Shown here: positions 34,736-43,291 of the stretch, in pieces | Numbering within the stretch: the stretch's first letter is position 1 | How the letters are laid out: each line of letters opens with the position of its first letter | Source of the DNA: Selenomonadaceae bacterium | Lineage (GTDB): Bacteria > Bacillota > Negativicutes > Selenomonadales > Selenomonadaceae | Length of the DNA stretch: 64,000 bases | Reading direction: 5' to 3' | Assembly: GCA_017549815.1 (NCBI GenBank) | Contig: JAFYNH010000075.1 | Span: 1-64,000, forward strand | The notes under the pieces: generated by a model | What the model was told of the DNA's origin: nothing | The model's input: the letters and a program-made list of their open reading frames with translations, nothing else | The model's database searches: none | Program-made: the position numbers and the translations under genes

Positions 34736-36496
34736 TTGATCGCGCATGTTTTTGTTGACGCAGAAAATATTCCTCCCTCCGTAACGTTCAAAGTCGTCGA
34801 GCATTTCGGCAGGGAGCACACGATAACTAGGGTTGATATTGTCGCAAAAGAAGACGCTCTTCCCTACAAATACCGCAATTTGGACGAAAAAATTTACCGT
34901 GTACAGAATTGTTTTTACGGAAAAAATTCTGCGGACACGTGGCTTTGTTTTGAAATGGTGCGGGCGATTATCGACGAGCCGGACTTGGAGCTTATAATCA
35001 TTATTTCCAGCGACAAGGACTTTCTGCCGGCAATAAAATTCGCCACCGACTTTGAGAAAAAAGTTTTTATAGTATCAAATGGCGCGGGGCATAAGACTTT
35101 AACCGAGCAAATGAAAATTTTGGATATAAATCCCGCCTTAGTCGAGCTAAAAGATTTCCGCTTAAAGTTTGTTGACGTGCCCTTGAAACTCGAAAAATTT
35201 TTGCCGCATTTCGGTTTCGATATAAAAAAATTTTTCTTCGACCACGAGGACAAAATCAAATTTATTTTTGTTAAGAGGGGCGAAAAAGTTTTTGAAGTGC
35301 CGTTTGTCGCGGGAATGACGACGTATGTTTTTCGGCGCGTACTTTGCGAGTTAAATATTTTGGGCAAAGGAGCTTCCATAAAAAATTTCATTGCCGAAAA
35401 TTATTTAAAGCTAATAAGGAACAGGATTTATTTTCACAGCGAGGCAGAAATTTCAATACCGACTGCCGCCGAACTCGTCGAAGAATATTTTATCGAACAT
35501 GCGGCGGAGACTTGCAAAATTTTTATCAAGCACAACAACAAACTTTCCGAAATACCTTTTGTGAACGGAATGCCATTTAAAATTTTCGGGCATCTTTTAC
35601 AGGAGAGAAAAATTATCGGTAAAGCGGCGTCGCCCGCGCAGACTGCAGAGAAAAATTTATTGAAAATTGTTGACGGGCAAATTTTCCTTCGCAATGAAGA
35701 AGAACAGGAAACGGCTTATGGCGGCACGATTGAAAATGTCGATGAATATTTTGATTTTCATGCGGCGGAGCTTAAAAAAATTTTCATCAAGCATAACGGC
35801 AAAATGTTTGAAATCCCGTTTGTGGAGGGAATAAGTATTGAGCTTTTCGGAAAACTTCTGCGCGAAAAAAATATAATCGGCAAAAGTGCTTCTGCAACGA
35901 GCATTGCCAAGAAAAATTTTCTGGACGTTCGCGACGGAAAAATTTATCTCTGCGACGAGGAAAGATTGAGCGAACTTTACGCCGAATCGACGGGCAATCT
36001 TGATGATTATTTTCGTCAGAATGAAGATAAGGCGATTAAAATTTTCGTGAAGTACAACGGCGATATTTTTGAGATACCCTTTGTAAACGGAATGTTGCTG
36101 ACGTTATTTGAAAAACTTTTACGCGATAGAAAGATTATCGGCAGGAATTCTTCGGCAATAAAAGTAGCGGCGCAGAGTTTGCTTGACGTTCGGGACGAGC
36201 GGATTTTTCTTTACAGCGAAGAGGCATTGGAGAATATTCAAAATGATTCGCTGATTAACGTTGACGATTATTTAAATAAAAATGCGTTGGATATTCGCAA
36301 CTTGCTGATAAATCATAACGGGAAGACTTTTTCGATACCGTTTGTGAACGGAATGCCCATTGAGATTTTCGGTAAGATTCTGCGCGAGAGGAAAGTTATA
36401 GATGCGTCTGCATTTCCGGAAGAAGTTATTGCGAATAATTTTCTTACGATAAGCGACGGGAAAATTTTTATCGGCAAGGGAGACGATACGGAATGA
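34736..36496 (+). CDS. NYN-domain (PIN-like) putative RNase with five tandem C-terminal repeats
   Basis: 586 residues from a TTG nine bases after AAAGGG. Residues 1 to ~140 form a NYN domain: HVFVDAENIPP, SADTWLCFEMVRAI and IIISSDKDFLPAIK hold the acidic residues of the PIN-like nuclease site. Residues ~145-586 are five repeats of 85-87 residues, with the mark EIPFVNGM at about residues 187, 272, 359, 446 and 533. Each repeat has IKIFIKHNGKxFEIPFVNG, FGKLLRERKIIGK and DVRDGKIFL. The repeat is unknown to me; a winged-helix or LOTUS-like RNA-binding role is only a guess. It overlaps thyX by four bases. Confidence 0.8.
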   Translation: MIAHVFVDAENIPPSVTFKVVEHFGREHTITRVDIVAKEDALPYKYRNLDEKIYRVQNCFYGKNSADTWLCFEMVRAIIDEPDLELIIIISSDKDFLPAIKFATDFEKKVFIVSNGAGHKTLTEQMKILDINPALVELKDFRLKFVDVPLKLEKFLPHFGFDIKKFFFDHEDKIKFIFVKRGEKVFEVPFVAGMTTYVFRRVLCELNILGKGASIKNFIAENYLKLIRNRIYFHSEAEISIPTAAELVEEYFIEHAAETCKIFIKHNNKLSEIPFVNGMPFKIFGHLLQERKIIGKAASPAQTAEKNLLKIVDGQIFLRNEEEQETAYGGTIENVDEYFDFHAAELKKIFIKHNGKMFEIPFVEGISIELFGKLLREKNIIGKSASATSIAKKNFLDVRDGKIYLCDEERLSELYAESTGNLDDYFRQNEDKAIKIFVKYNGDIFEIPFVNGMLLTLFEKLLRDRKIIGRNSSAIKVAAQSLLDVRDERIFLYSEEALENIQNDSLINVDDYLNKNALDIRNLLINHNGKTFSIPFVNGMPIEIFGKILRERKVIDASAFPEEVIANNFLTISDGKIFIGKGDDTE

Positions 36497-37119
36497 AAAT
36501 TATTGAGCCGAGCGTTGAATTGATTGACGACTTTGACGCGGCGGCAATTATGAAGAAAATCGAACGTGCTGGGCGCGTCTGCTACAAATCGGAAGGGAAC
36601 ATTAAGGACGACAGCGCGGAAAAATTTATTCGCGGGATAATCAAGCGCGGGCATGAATCGGTTATCGAACACGCGGCGATTTCTTTCAAAATCATTTGCG
36701 ACAGAGGCGTTACGCATGAACTCGTTCGCCATAGAATTGGAGCCTCTTACTCCCAAGAGAGCAGTCGCTTTTGCGATTACAGCGCGGGCAAATTCGGCGG
36801 CGAGTTGACTTTTATTAAGCCGTGTTTTTGGCAAGACGACGACGAAAATTTTAAGTTATGGAAGGAGACAATAGCGCAACTCGAAAAAAATTATTTAGCA
36901 CTCCGCGCAGGCGGCGCAAAGCCCGAAGAGGCACGCTCAATCCTGCCCAATTCACTCAAGACAGAAATTTTCGTAACGATGAATCTGCGCGAGCTTCGAC
37001 ATTTTTTAAAGTTACGGACGGCAAAGGCGGCGCATCCTCAAATGCGGGAAGTCGCGCTGAAAATTTATAAAATTCTTGTCGAGAAATTGCCCGCAGTCTT
37101 CGACGACATTCAGCCATAA
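36493..37119 (+). CDS. thyX: Flavin-dependent thymidylate synthase
   Basis: 208 residues. The ThyX signature RHRIGASYSQESSRF and a later NLRELRHFLKLR, which binds FAD and dUMP, are clear. The enzyme makes dTMP from dUMP with methylenetetrahydrofolate and reduced FAD. Its ATG overlaps the stop of the NYN-repeat gene (ATGA), so its expression is coupled to that protein. Confidence 0.95.
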   Translation: MKIIEPSVELIDDFDAAAIMKKIERAGRVCYKSEGNIKDDSAEKFIRGIIKRGHESVIEHAAISFKIICDRGVTHELVRHRIGASYSQESSRFCDYSAGKFGGELTFIKPCFWQDDDENFKLWKETIAQLEKNYLALRAGGAKPEEARSILPNSLKTEIFVTMNLRELRHFLKLRTAKAAHPQMREVALKIYKILVEKLPAVFDDIQP

Positions 37120-37135
37120 AAATTTTTTCGTGCTA

Positions 37136-37164
37136 TAGACAAACGTCCTACATTAGAATATAAT
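37136..37164 (+). promoter_or_regulatory. Predicted promoter of rpiB
   Basis: TAGACA (37136-37141) and TATAAT (37159-37164) are separated by 17 bases, 29 bases before the rpiB ATG. Confidence 0.65.
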
Positions 37165-37193
37165 TTGTTCGTACTTTGAAAGGAGCTTTTGAT

Positions 37194-37637
37194 ATGAAAA
37201 TCACAATCGGTAGCGATCATGGCGCGGTTGAGCTTAAAGAGGAAGTCAAAAAAGTTTTGGCGGAGCTTGAAGATATAGAAGTCAAAGACGTTGGAACTTT
37301 CGGCACCGAGCCTGTTGATTATCCCGATATTGCCGAGAAAGTCTGCGCGGACGTTGTGAGCGGCGCGGCTGATAAAGGTATCATCCTTTGCGGCACGGGC
37401 ATTGGCATTTCGATTGCGGCTAATAAAATCAAAGGCATTCGCTGTGCACTGTGCAACGATTTCTATTCGGCGAAAATGAGCCGCGAACATAATAATGCAA
37501 ACGTCTTGGCTATGGGCGGGCGCGTTCTCGGCTACGGAGTTGCGGGCGAAATTGTTCGCATTTGGCTGACGACGGACTTTGAAGGTGGTCGTCACGAACG
37601 ACGAGTCAATAAGATTATGGCTCTCGAAAATAAGTAA
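37194..37637 (+). CDS. rpiB: Ribose-5-phosphate isomerase B
   Basis: 147 residues. KITIGSDHGAVELKEEVKK, GIILCGTGIGISIAANK and the following IRCALCNDFYSAKMSREHNNANVLAMGGRV are typical of RpiB. The Cys and His of the active site are present. It interconverts ribose 5-phosphate and ribulose 5-phosphate. The ATG at 37194 follows AAAGGAGCTTTTGAT. Confidence 0.94.
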   Translation: MKITIGSDHGAVELKEEVKKVLAELEDIEVKDVGTFGTEPVDYPDIAEKVCADVVSGAADKGIILCGTGIGISIAANKIKGIRCALCNDFYSAKMSREHNNANVLAMGGRVLGYGVAGEIVRIWLTTDFEGGRHERRVNKIMALENK

Positions 37638-37766
37638 AAATCTCTCCGATATAAATTTTTATCCTGAATTTTGTTTCGGGATATTTTTTTCGCCATTTGA
37701 CGCCGTCTTGTCAAAGAAAATAAAGCGTGGTAGAATTTTGCCTAAAATAAAAAGGCGGGTGAGTTA

Positions 37767-38651
37767 ATGGTTAAAGAGGTTGCGCGAGCAAAAATAAATT
37801 TGACGCTGGACATTTTGGGCTTAAGAGCGGACGGCTATCACGAAGTATCAATGATAATGCAGGCGATTGAACTTGCCGACGAAGTGGAACTTAAAAAATC
37901 TCTGCGCGGGATAAGCTTAACTATGGACGCGACTAAAATTATCGGCGGCGAAAACATTCCGCTTGACGAAAAAAATTTAGCGTGGAAAGCGGCGATTGAG
38001 TTTCAAAAATTCTGCGGGAAAAATTTAGGCGTCGAGATAAGCATTACGAAAAAAATTCCTATGGCGGCGGGTTTGGCAGGCGGTTCGACCGACGCGGCGG
38101 CAGTTATTCGCGGCATGAATCGGCTTTACGAAATGAATTTGTCCGAAGAGGAACTTTGCAAAATCGGCGAGCGCGTCGGCTCCGATGTTCCTTTCTGCAT
38201 AATCGGCGGCACTTGTCTTGCCGAAGGTCGCGGCGAAATTCTGACCAAACTCCCGCCTATTAAAAATTTCGGCGTCGTCTTGGCGAAACCGCATGGCGAA
38301 ATTTCAACGGCTTGGGCTTATAAAACTTACGACGAAAACCCCGCTAAAACTCACCCGCCCAACAAAGAAATTATCGAACAATTCAAGCGCGGCGAATACG
38401 ACAAGGCTTTTAAAAATTTTTACAACGTCCTTGAAAATATCACGCTAAAGAAAATTCCCGCCATTGCCGATTTAAAAAGTACAATGCTTGCCGCCGGTGC
38501 AAATGTTGCTTTGATGAGCGGCTCTGGTCCGACGGTTTTCGCATTGACTGATGAGCAAAACGCCGAAAAAATTTCCGAGAGCGTCAAAGATTCGGGCGCA
38601 CAAATTTTTTTATCAGTAACTAGGAGCGAGTTTCTAGGAACTAAGAACTAG
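37767..38651 (+). CDS. ispE: 4-diphosphocytidyl-2-C-methyl-D-erythritol kinase
   Basis: 294 residues. The GHMP kinase motifs are ARAKINLTLDILGLRADGYHE at the N-terminus, AAGLAGGSTDAAAVIRG for ATP, and MSGSGPTVFAL near the end. It catalyses the ATP-dependent step of the MEP isoprenoid pathway. The last ~12 codons (SVTRSEFLGTKN) come from the heptanucleotide array that starts at 38616, so the native C-terminus was probably replaced or extended. Confidence 0.93.
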   Translation: MVKEVARAKINLTLDILGLRADGYHEVSMIMQAIELADEVELKKSLRGISLTMDATKIIGGENIPLDEKNLAWKAAIEFQKFCGKNLGVEISITKKIPMAAGLAGGSTDAAAVIRGMNRLYEMNLSEEELCKIGERVGSDVPFCIIGGTCLAEGRGEILTKLPPIKNFGVVLAKPHGEISTAWAYKTYDENPAKTHPPNKEIIEQFKRGEYDKAFKNFYNVLENITLKKIPAIADLKSTMLAAGANVALMSGSGPTVFALTDEQNAEKISESVKDSGAQIFLSVTRSEFLGTKN

Positions 38652-38692
38652 TTCCTACTAGTCCCTAGTCCCTAAACCCTATCAACTAAAAG
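38616..38692 (+). repeat. Heptanucleotide array D (eleven units), spanning the ispE stop
   Basis: Eleven 7-mers in exact register, most ending or starting in CTA, for example GGAACTA and CTAGTCC. The array changes into its complement near 38651. It supplies the last codons and stop of ispE and ends just before the ribosome binding site of the GntR gene. Confidence 0.8.
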
Positions 38693-38703
38693 GATGAATT
38701 ATT

Positions 38704-39378
38704 ATGAACAAGAGACTGGAACCGATAACAATAGACAGCTACCAGCCACTTAGGGAAACGGTTTGCGAGGCACTGCGCGACGCCATAAGACGCGGAATTT
38801 TAGAACCCGGCGAACGATTAATGGAAGTGCAATTAGCCGAAGAATTGGGAATAAGCAGAACGCCCGTCCGCGAGGCAATTCGCAAGCTCGAACAAGAAGG
38901 CTATGTGATAATGATGCCGCGCAGAGGAACTTACGTCTCGGACGTTTCAGTTAAAGACATTAAAGAAATTTTTGAGATACGCTCGGCACTCGAATCACTC
39001 TCGACGGAATTGGCGACAATGCGCATTGAACCCGATGAACTCGAAAAACTTCAAAGCCTATTGGTCGAAATCGAAGGGCACATTAAAAATAACGACATAG
39101 ATAAAATAGTAGCAACAGATATAGAATTTCACGGACTGCTTTATCAAGTCAGCCGCAATACCCGACTCGTCGCGATAATCAGCAACTTAATGGAACAACT
39201 CGCTCGTTTCCGTACTTTGTCAATGTCCTATCCCGGGCGACTGCAAGAAACGCTTAAAGAACATAGGGCAATGGTCGAGGCAATCGCGGCGGGCGACGCA
39301 AATGCGGCTCGTGAGGCGGCAGAACGTCATATGGAACAGGCAGAAGAAACTTTATTAAAAGCTATGCGGAAAAAATAG
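38704..39378 (+). CDS. GntR-family regulator, FCD (FadR-like) subfamily
   Basis: 224 residues. A winged helix at residues ~10-75 (LRETVCEALRDAIRRGILEPGERLME, LGISRTPVREAIRKLEQEGYV, PRRGTYVSDVS) is followed by an all-helical FCD effector domain with ATDIEFHGLLYQVSRN and HRAMVEAIAAGDANAAREAAERHM. Such regulators sense small acids or metabolites. The target genes are not evident; glmU follows after 13 bases and is probably cotranscribed. Confidence 0.9.
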   Translation: MNKRLEPITIDSYQPLRETVCEALRDAIRRGILEPGERLMEVQLAEELGISRTPVREAIRKLEQEGYVIMMPRRGTYVSDVSVKDIKEIFEIRSALESLSTELATMRIEPDELEKLQSLLVEIEGHIKNNDIDKIVATDIEFHGLLYQVSRNTRLVAIISNLMEQLARFRTLSMSYPGRLQETLKEHRAMVEAIAAGDANAAREAAERHMEQAEETLLKAMRKK

Positions 39379-39391
39379 TGGAGGGCTATTT

Positions 39392-40750
39392 ATGAACTTG
39401 GAAACCTTAATACTGGCGGCGGGCAAGGGAACACGCATGAAAAGCAAATTGCCCAAAGTCCTGCATAAGGTCTGCGGCAAACCTATGGTTCAATACGTCA
39501 TAGAGTCGGCTAAAGAAGTCGGCTCAATGCGTGAAATCGTAGTAATCGGTTCGGGCGCGGAACTCGTCGAAAAAACTATTACGGGCGTCGAATTCGTCAT
39601 TCAGAAAGAACAGCTCGGCACGGCGCACGCAGTACTTTCGGCAAAAGAAAAATTTACAGAATCGAAAGGCAACGTTTTAATTTTATGCGGCGATACACCG
39701 CTTTTGACTGCTGAATCACTAAAAAAATTCACTGACGCCCATGAAAATTCAAACTGCGCGGCGACGGTTTTAACTGCCGAAATGCCCGACGCTACGGGTT
39801 ACGGCAGAGTAATTCGCGAGGCGGACGGCTCCTTAAAAAAAATCGTCGAGGATAAAGACGCTAACGACGACGAAAAGAAAATTCGCGAAGTTAATGCGGG
39901 CGTCTACTGTTTCGACATTCAAAAACTTTTCGGCGCATTAGAAGAAGTCGGCAATGATAATGCGCAAGGCGAATATTATCTGCCCGACGTGTTGCCGATT
40001 TTAAAAGCTAAGGGCGAACAAGTCGGCGCGTTCAAAGCCGAGTATTGCATTGAAACTATTGGGATAAATAATCGCAGTCAGCTTGCCGCCGCCGATAAAG
40101 CCCTGCGTATGAGAAAAGAACAAGCACTTATGGAGGCGGGCGTTACGATTATCGACCCGAACACGACTTTTATTGACGGCGATGTTGTGATTGGGCAGGA
40201 TACGATTATTTATCCGAACACCTATATTGAAGGCAAGACTGTAATTGGCGAGGATTGCGAAATTGGCCCGAACGTTCGCTTTAGTAATATGACTGTCGGC
40301 AACGGTGTTAAAGTTCAATTCAGCTACTGCCACGAGGCGGAAATTCTTGACGGCGTAACGCTGGGTCCTTATGTTCATATTCGACCGGGCACGACGATTG
40401 GCGAGAACGTCAAGATTGGCAACTTCGTTGAGGTTAAAAATTCCAATATCGGCGACGGTAGCAAGCTCCCGCATTTACAGTATATCGGCGATACGGATAT
40501 GGGTAGCGGCGTTAATGTCGGTTGCGGAACGGTCACTTGCAATTACGACGGCAAAAAGAAATATCGCACGACAATCGGCGACAATGCGTTTATCGGTTGC
40601 AATACGAATTTGGTTGCGCCGGTTAATGTTGGCGAAGGCGCGTATATCGGGGCTGGTTCCACGATTACTAAGGACGTGCCGAGAAATAATCTTGCCGTTG
40701 CTCGTGCTAAGCAGGTTAATATTGAGGTTTGGAACGATAAGAGGAAATAA
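39392..40750 (+). CDS. glmU: Bifunctional UDP-GlcNAc pyrophosphorylase / glucosamine-1-phosphate acetyltransferase
   Basis: 452 residues. The N-terminal nucleotidyltransferase starts LILAAGKGTRMKSKLPKVLHKV and has LCGDTPLLT. The C-terminal left-handed beta helix holds hexapeptide repeats and YDGKKKYRTTIGDNAFIGCNTNLVAPV. It makes UDP-N-acetylglucosamine for peptidoglycan and LPS. The ATG follows GGAGGGC. Heptanucleotide array E begins at its stop codon. Confidence 0.96.
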   Translation: MNLETLILAAGKGTRMKSKLPKVLHKVCGKPMVQYVIESAKEVGSMREIVVIGSGAELVEKTITGVEFVIQKEQLGTAHAVLSAKEKFTESKGNVLILCGDTPLLTAESLKKFTDAHENSNCAATVLTAEMPDATGYGRVIREADGSLKKIVEDKDANDDEKKIREVNAGVYCFDIQKLFGALEEVGNDNAQGEYYLPDVLPILKAKGEQVGAFKAEYCIETIGINNRSQLAAADKALRMRKEQALMEAGVTIIDPNTTFIDGDVVIGQDTIIYPNTYIEGKTVIGEDCEIGPNVRFSNMTVGNGVKVQFSYCHEAEILDGVTLGPYVHIRPGTTIGENVKIGNFVEVKNSNIGDGSKLPHLQYIGDTDMGSGVNVGCGTVTCNYDGKKKYRTTIGDNAFIGCNTNLVAPVNVGEGAYIGAGSTITKDVPRNNLAVARAKQVNIEVWNDKRK

Positions 40751-40819
40751 GCTTTCAGCTGTCAGCTTTAAGCTTTAAGGTTTTTCTGAAAGCTGAAAGC
40801 TCTAAGCTTAAAGCTAGAA
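40750..40819 (+). repeat. Heptanucleotide array E (ten units), palindromic
   Basis: Ten 7-mers in register, such as AGCTTTC and AGCTGTC, turn at TTTTTCTGAA into the complementary units GCTGAAA and GCTTAAA. The two halves can pair as a stem of nearly 30 bases with a few mismatches. The closest relative is array G at 43172. Confidence 0.85.
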
Positions 40820-40840
40820 AAAAAGGAGGAAAATTTTTTA

Positions 40841-42112
40841 ATGAAAGTAGTCATTTGGGTGCAGTATGACACACTCGCCACGAAAGACAAAGCTAAGGGC
40901 AAAAGTCTGTTGGGAGCCGCCATTGCCGCACTCGATAAGCCAAAAGGTAGCGTGAATATCGTCGGCGTCGTCGAATCAATTCCCATGCCGATTAACAAAC
41001 TTGACAACGTGATTGACAAAAAAGATTTAGCGAACGTCGATTGCGACTTGATTTTGGTAACGGGACATGATGTTGACCTTGCGCCGATTTTAATTGAGGC
41101 TGAAAAACTCGGCGTCGACCCCGATAAATTTGTGCTCGACCGTACAGTTTTAACGCCCGGTTTCACGCTTGAAAAACATAAAGAAAGTCGCCGCTCAAAT
41201 TCTTCTTTGATAAAGAATGTAGTTATCTGGGTGCAATACGATACAATCGCCAAGCAGAGCAAAACAAAGGGAAAAAGTTTATTGAGAGCCGCGATTACCG
41301 CACTCGACAAGCCCAAAGGTAGCGTGAATATTGTCGGCGTCGTTGAATCGGTTCCCATGCCGATTAACAGATTGCCTAATCTCATTGACAAAAAAGAGTT
41401 GGCGAACGTCGACTGCGATTTAATTTTGGTAACGGGACATGACGTTGAACTTGCTCCGATTTTAAAAGAGGCGGCAACTTTGGGCGTCGACATTGATAAA
41501 TTTGTTCTCGACCGTACAATTTTAATGCCCGGTTTCACGCTTGAAAAATATTTGGAACTTCGCAAATCAAACTTGTCGATTATTTCAATGGGTTGGTGGG
41601 CTGGCATTGCTTATCATAAATTCGGCTTGCCCGAACTGTCGCCGACTGTTGGCATGTACACTTCCGAAGAACATTTTATGAACTTTTTGCCGGAGGCGCG
41701 TTGGCATTTCAAAAAAGATTTACACTTCGAGCGCACGGAATATAATTACGACTTGGGCATTAATTATCCGATATTCTGGCTTGACGGTACACAGTGGTTT
41801 ATGAACGGTTACACGAACGACGCCGACGCTTTGGAGCTTTGGAACGAGCGCAAGGATAAGATTAATTGGTCAAATGTTTTGGTGACAATGCACACGTCAA
41901 GCCCCGCCGTTTTAGAAAGATTTGACTGCTTGCCTTATCCAAAGAAAGTTTGCTTTGTGCCGTTTGAGACGGAGCTTGAATCGGGCTTTTACGTCGCCCC
42001 GCAATTTTGCAACGGCAATCTTTTAAAAGCGTCGGAAGGCATTATTACGGGCGAAGTCGGAGCTTATGACGTTTGGGATTTGCTGTTGTACGGCAAGAAA
42101 ACAAGGATATAG
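40841..42112 (+). CDS. DUF1919-family protein with duplicated N-terminal domain
   Basis: 423 residues. Residues ~1-120 and ~125-245 are two copies of one domain. Each starts VVIWVQYDT and has KPKGSVNIVGVVES, ANVDCDLILVTGHDV and DKFVLDRT. The rest is the DUF1919 domain (GLPELSPTVGMYTSEEHFMNFL, NYPIFWLDG, ERKDKINWSNVLV, FVPFET), which occurs in polysaccharide and glycan loci. The duplication offset is 372 bp or 124 codons. The enzymatic role is unknown. The gene lies between arrays E and F. Confidence 0.85.
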   Translation: MKVVIWVQYDTLATKDKAKGKSLLGAAIAALDKPKGSVNIVGVVESIPMPINKLDNVIDKKDLANVDCDLILVTGHDVDLAPILIEAEKLGVDPDKFVLDRTVLTPGFTLEKHKESRRSNSSLIKNVVIWVQYDTIAKQSKTKGKSLLRAAITALDKPKGSVNIVGVVESVPMPINRLPNLIDKKELANVDCDLILVTGHDVELAPILKEAATLGVDIDKFVLDRTILMPGFTLEKYLELRKSNLSIISMGWWAGIAYHKFGLPELSPTVGMYTSEEHFMNFLPEARWHFKKDLHFERTEYNYDLGINYPIFWLDGTQWFMNGYTNDADALELWNERKDKINWSNVLVTMHTSSPAVLERFDCLPYPKKVCFVPFETELESGFYVAPQFCNGNLLKASEGIITGEVGAYDVWDLLLYGKKTRI

Positions 42113-42193
42113 GGCTAAGGATTAAAGGGTTCAGGATTTAGGGTTCAGGGAAAACCCTTTACCCCTGACACCTTATCCCTAAATCCTAAAAAA
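42103..42193 (+). repeat. Heptanucleotide array F (thirteen units), palindromic
   Basis: Thirteen 7-mers in register, first of the type TTAGGGT and TCAGGGA, then of the complement type TTACCCC and TTATCCC after 42152. The DUF1919 stop codon lies in the first units. The last unit precedes the prs ribosome binding site. A long hairpin is possible around 42150. Confidence 0.85.
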
Positions 42194-42205
42194 GGAGCTT
42201 CTGAA

Positions 42206-43171
42206 ATGACTATTAAAAACAGCATTGACGAGATCGGGAACTTTTGTTTGATGACAGGCAACGCTAATCCCGAACTCGCGCAGAAAATCGCCGACCATAT
42301 GGGCGTTAAGATTTTTGATACGTTCGTAGGACGCTTTAACAACGGCGAGTCGCAGGTTATGATTAGCGACAGCATTCGCGGCAAAGATATTTTTATCGTT
42401 CAGCCGACGAGCCAACCCGTCAACGATAACTTAATGGATTTGCTGATTATGGCGGACGCTTGCAAAAGGGCTTCGGCGCACTCGATAACCGCTATCGTTC
42501 CCTATTATGCCTATGCTCGCCAAGACAGAAAAACTCGCGGTCGTGAGCCTATTTCCGCTAAGTTAGTCGCAAATTTAATGGTTGCGGCGGGCATGACGCG
42601 AGTTATAACTGTCGACTTGCACGCGGGACAAATTCAAGGCTTTTTCGATATTCCCGTCGACCATTTGAAGGCGGCTCCTGTCCTTGCCGATTATTTCCGC
42701 GAACAGGATTTCGGAGATGATTTAGTCGTCGTCTCGCCCGATTTGGGAGGCGTCACCCGCGCCAGAGAATTGGCAGATTATCTTAAGGCTCCGATTGCCA
42801 TTATCGAAAAACGGCGTCCGCGTCCCGGCGAGGCTGAAGTCATGAGCATTATCGGCGACGTGAACGGCAAATTCGCCCTTATGGTTGATGATATTGTCGA
42901 CACGGCGGGCAGTCTCTGCGAAGGCGCAAAAGCCCTTAAAAAGCTCGGCGCAAAGAAAGTTATCGCCGCCTGTACTCACGCCGTCCTTAGCAAAAACGCC
43001 GTTGAGAAAATCGATAACTCCGACATCGGACAGCTCGTCATCACCGATACAATCCCCTTGCCGCCCGATAAAAAATCGCCGAAAATTACTGTCCTTAGCA
43101 TGGCGCAGGCTATCGGCGACGTTATTTTGAACATTCAATCTCACCGCTCGGTTAGCGTGTTATTTAGGTAA
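42206..43171 (+). CDS. prs: Ribose-phosphate pyrophosphokinase
   Basis: 321 residues. PRPP synthase motifs are FNNGESQVMI, YYAYARQDRKTRGREPISAK, VDLHAGQIQGFFDIPVDHL and the PRPP-binding LMVDDIVDTAGSL. It makes PRPP for purine, pyrimidine, His and NAD synthesis. It lies close to glmU, as in many Firmicutes, but here DUF1919 and repeat arrays separate the two. Confidence 0.96.
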   Translation: MTIKNSIDEIGNFCLMTGNANPELAQKIADHMGVKIFDTFVGRFNNGESQVMISDSIRGKDIFIVQPTSQPVNDNLMDLLIMADACKRASAHSITAIVPYYAYARQDRKTRGREPISAKLVANLMVAAGMTRVITVDLHAGQIQGFFDIPVDHLKAAPVLADYFREQDFGDDLVVVSPDLGGVTRARELADYLKAPIAIIEKRRPRPGEAEVMSIIGDVNGKFALMVDDIVDTAGSLCEGAKALKKLGAKKVIAACTHAVLSKNAVEKIDNSDIGQLVITDTIPLPPDKKSPKITVLSMAQAIGDVILNIQSHRSVSVLFR

Positions 43172-43241
43172 AGCTTTCAGCTTAGAGCTTTTAGCTTTTA
43201 GGGTTTTTCTGAAAGCTTAAAGCTGACAGCTAAAAGCTAAA
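43172..43241 (+). repeat. Heptanucleotide array G (ten units), palindromic
   Basis: Ten 7-mers in register starting directly after the prs stop region, for example AGCTTTC and AGCTTAG, turning at TTTTTCTGAA to AGCTGAC and AGCTAAA. The core is nearly the same as that of array E, and it has the same orientation. Confidence 0.85.
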
Positions 43242-43291
43242 AAACGGGCGGGCAATAAGCTCGCTCAATTTTATTTTTGGAGGAAAAAATT

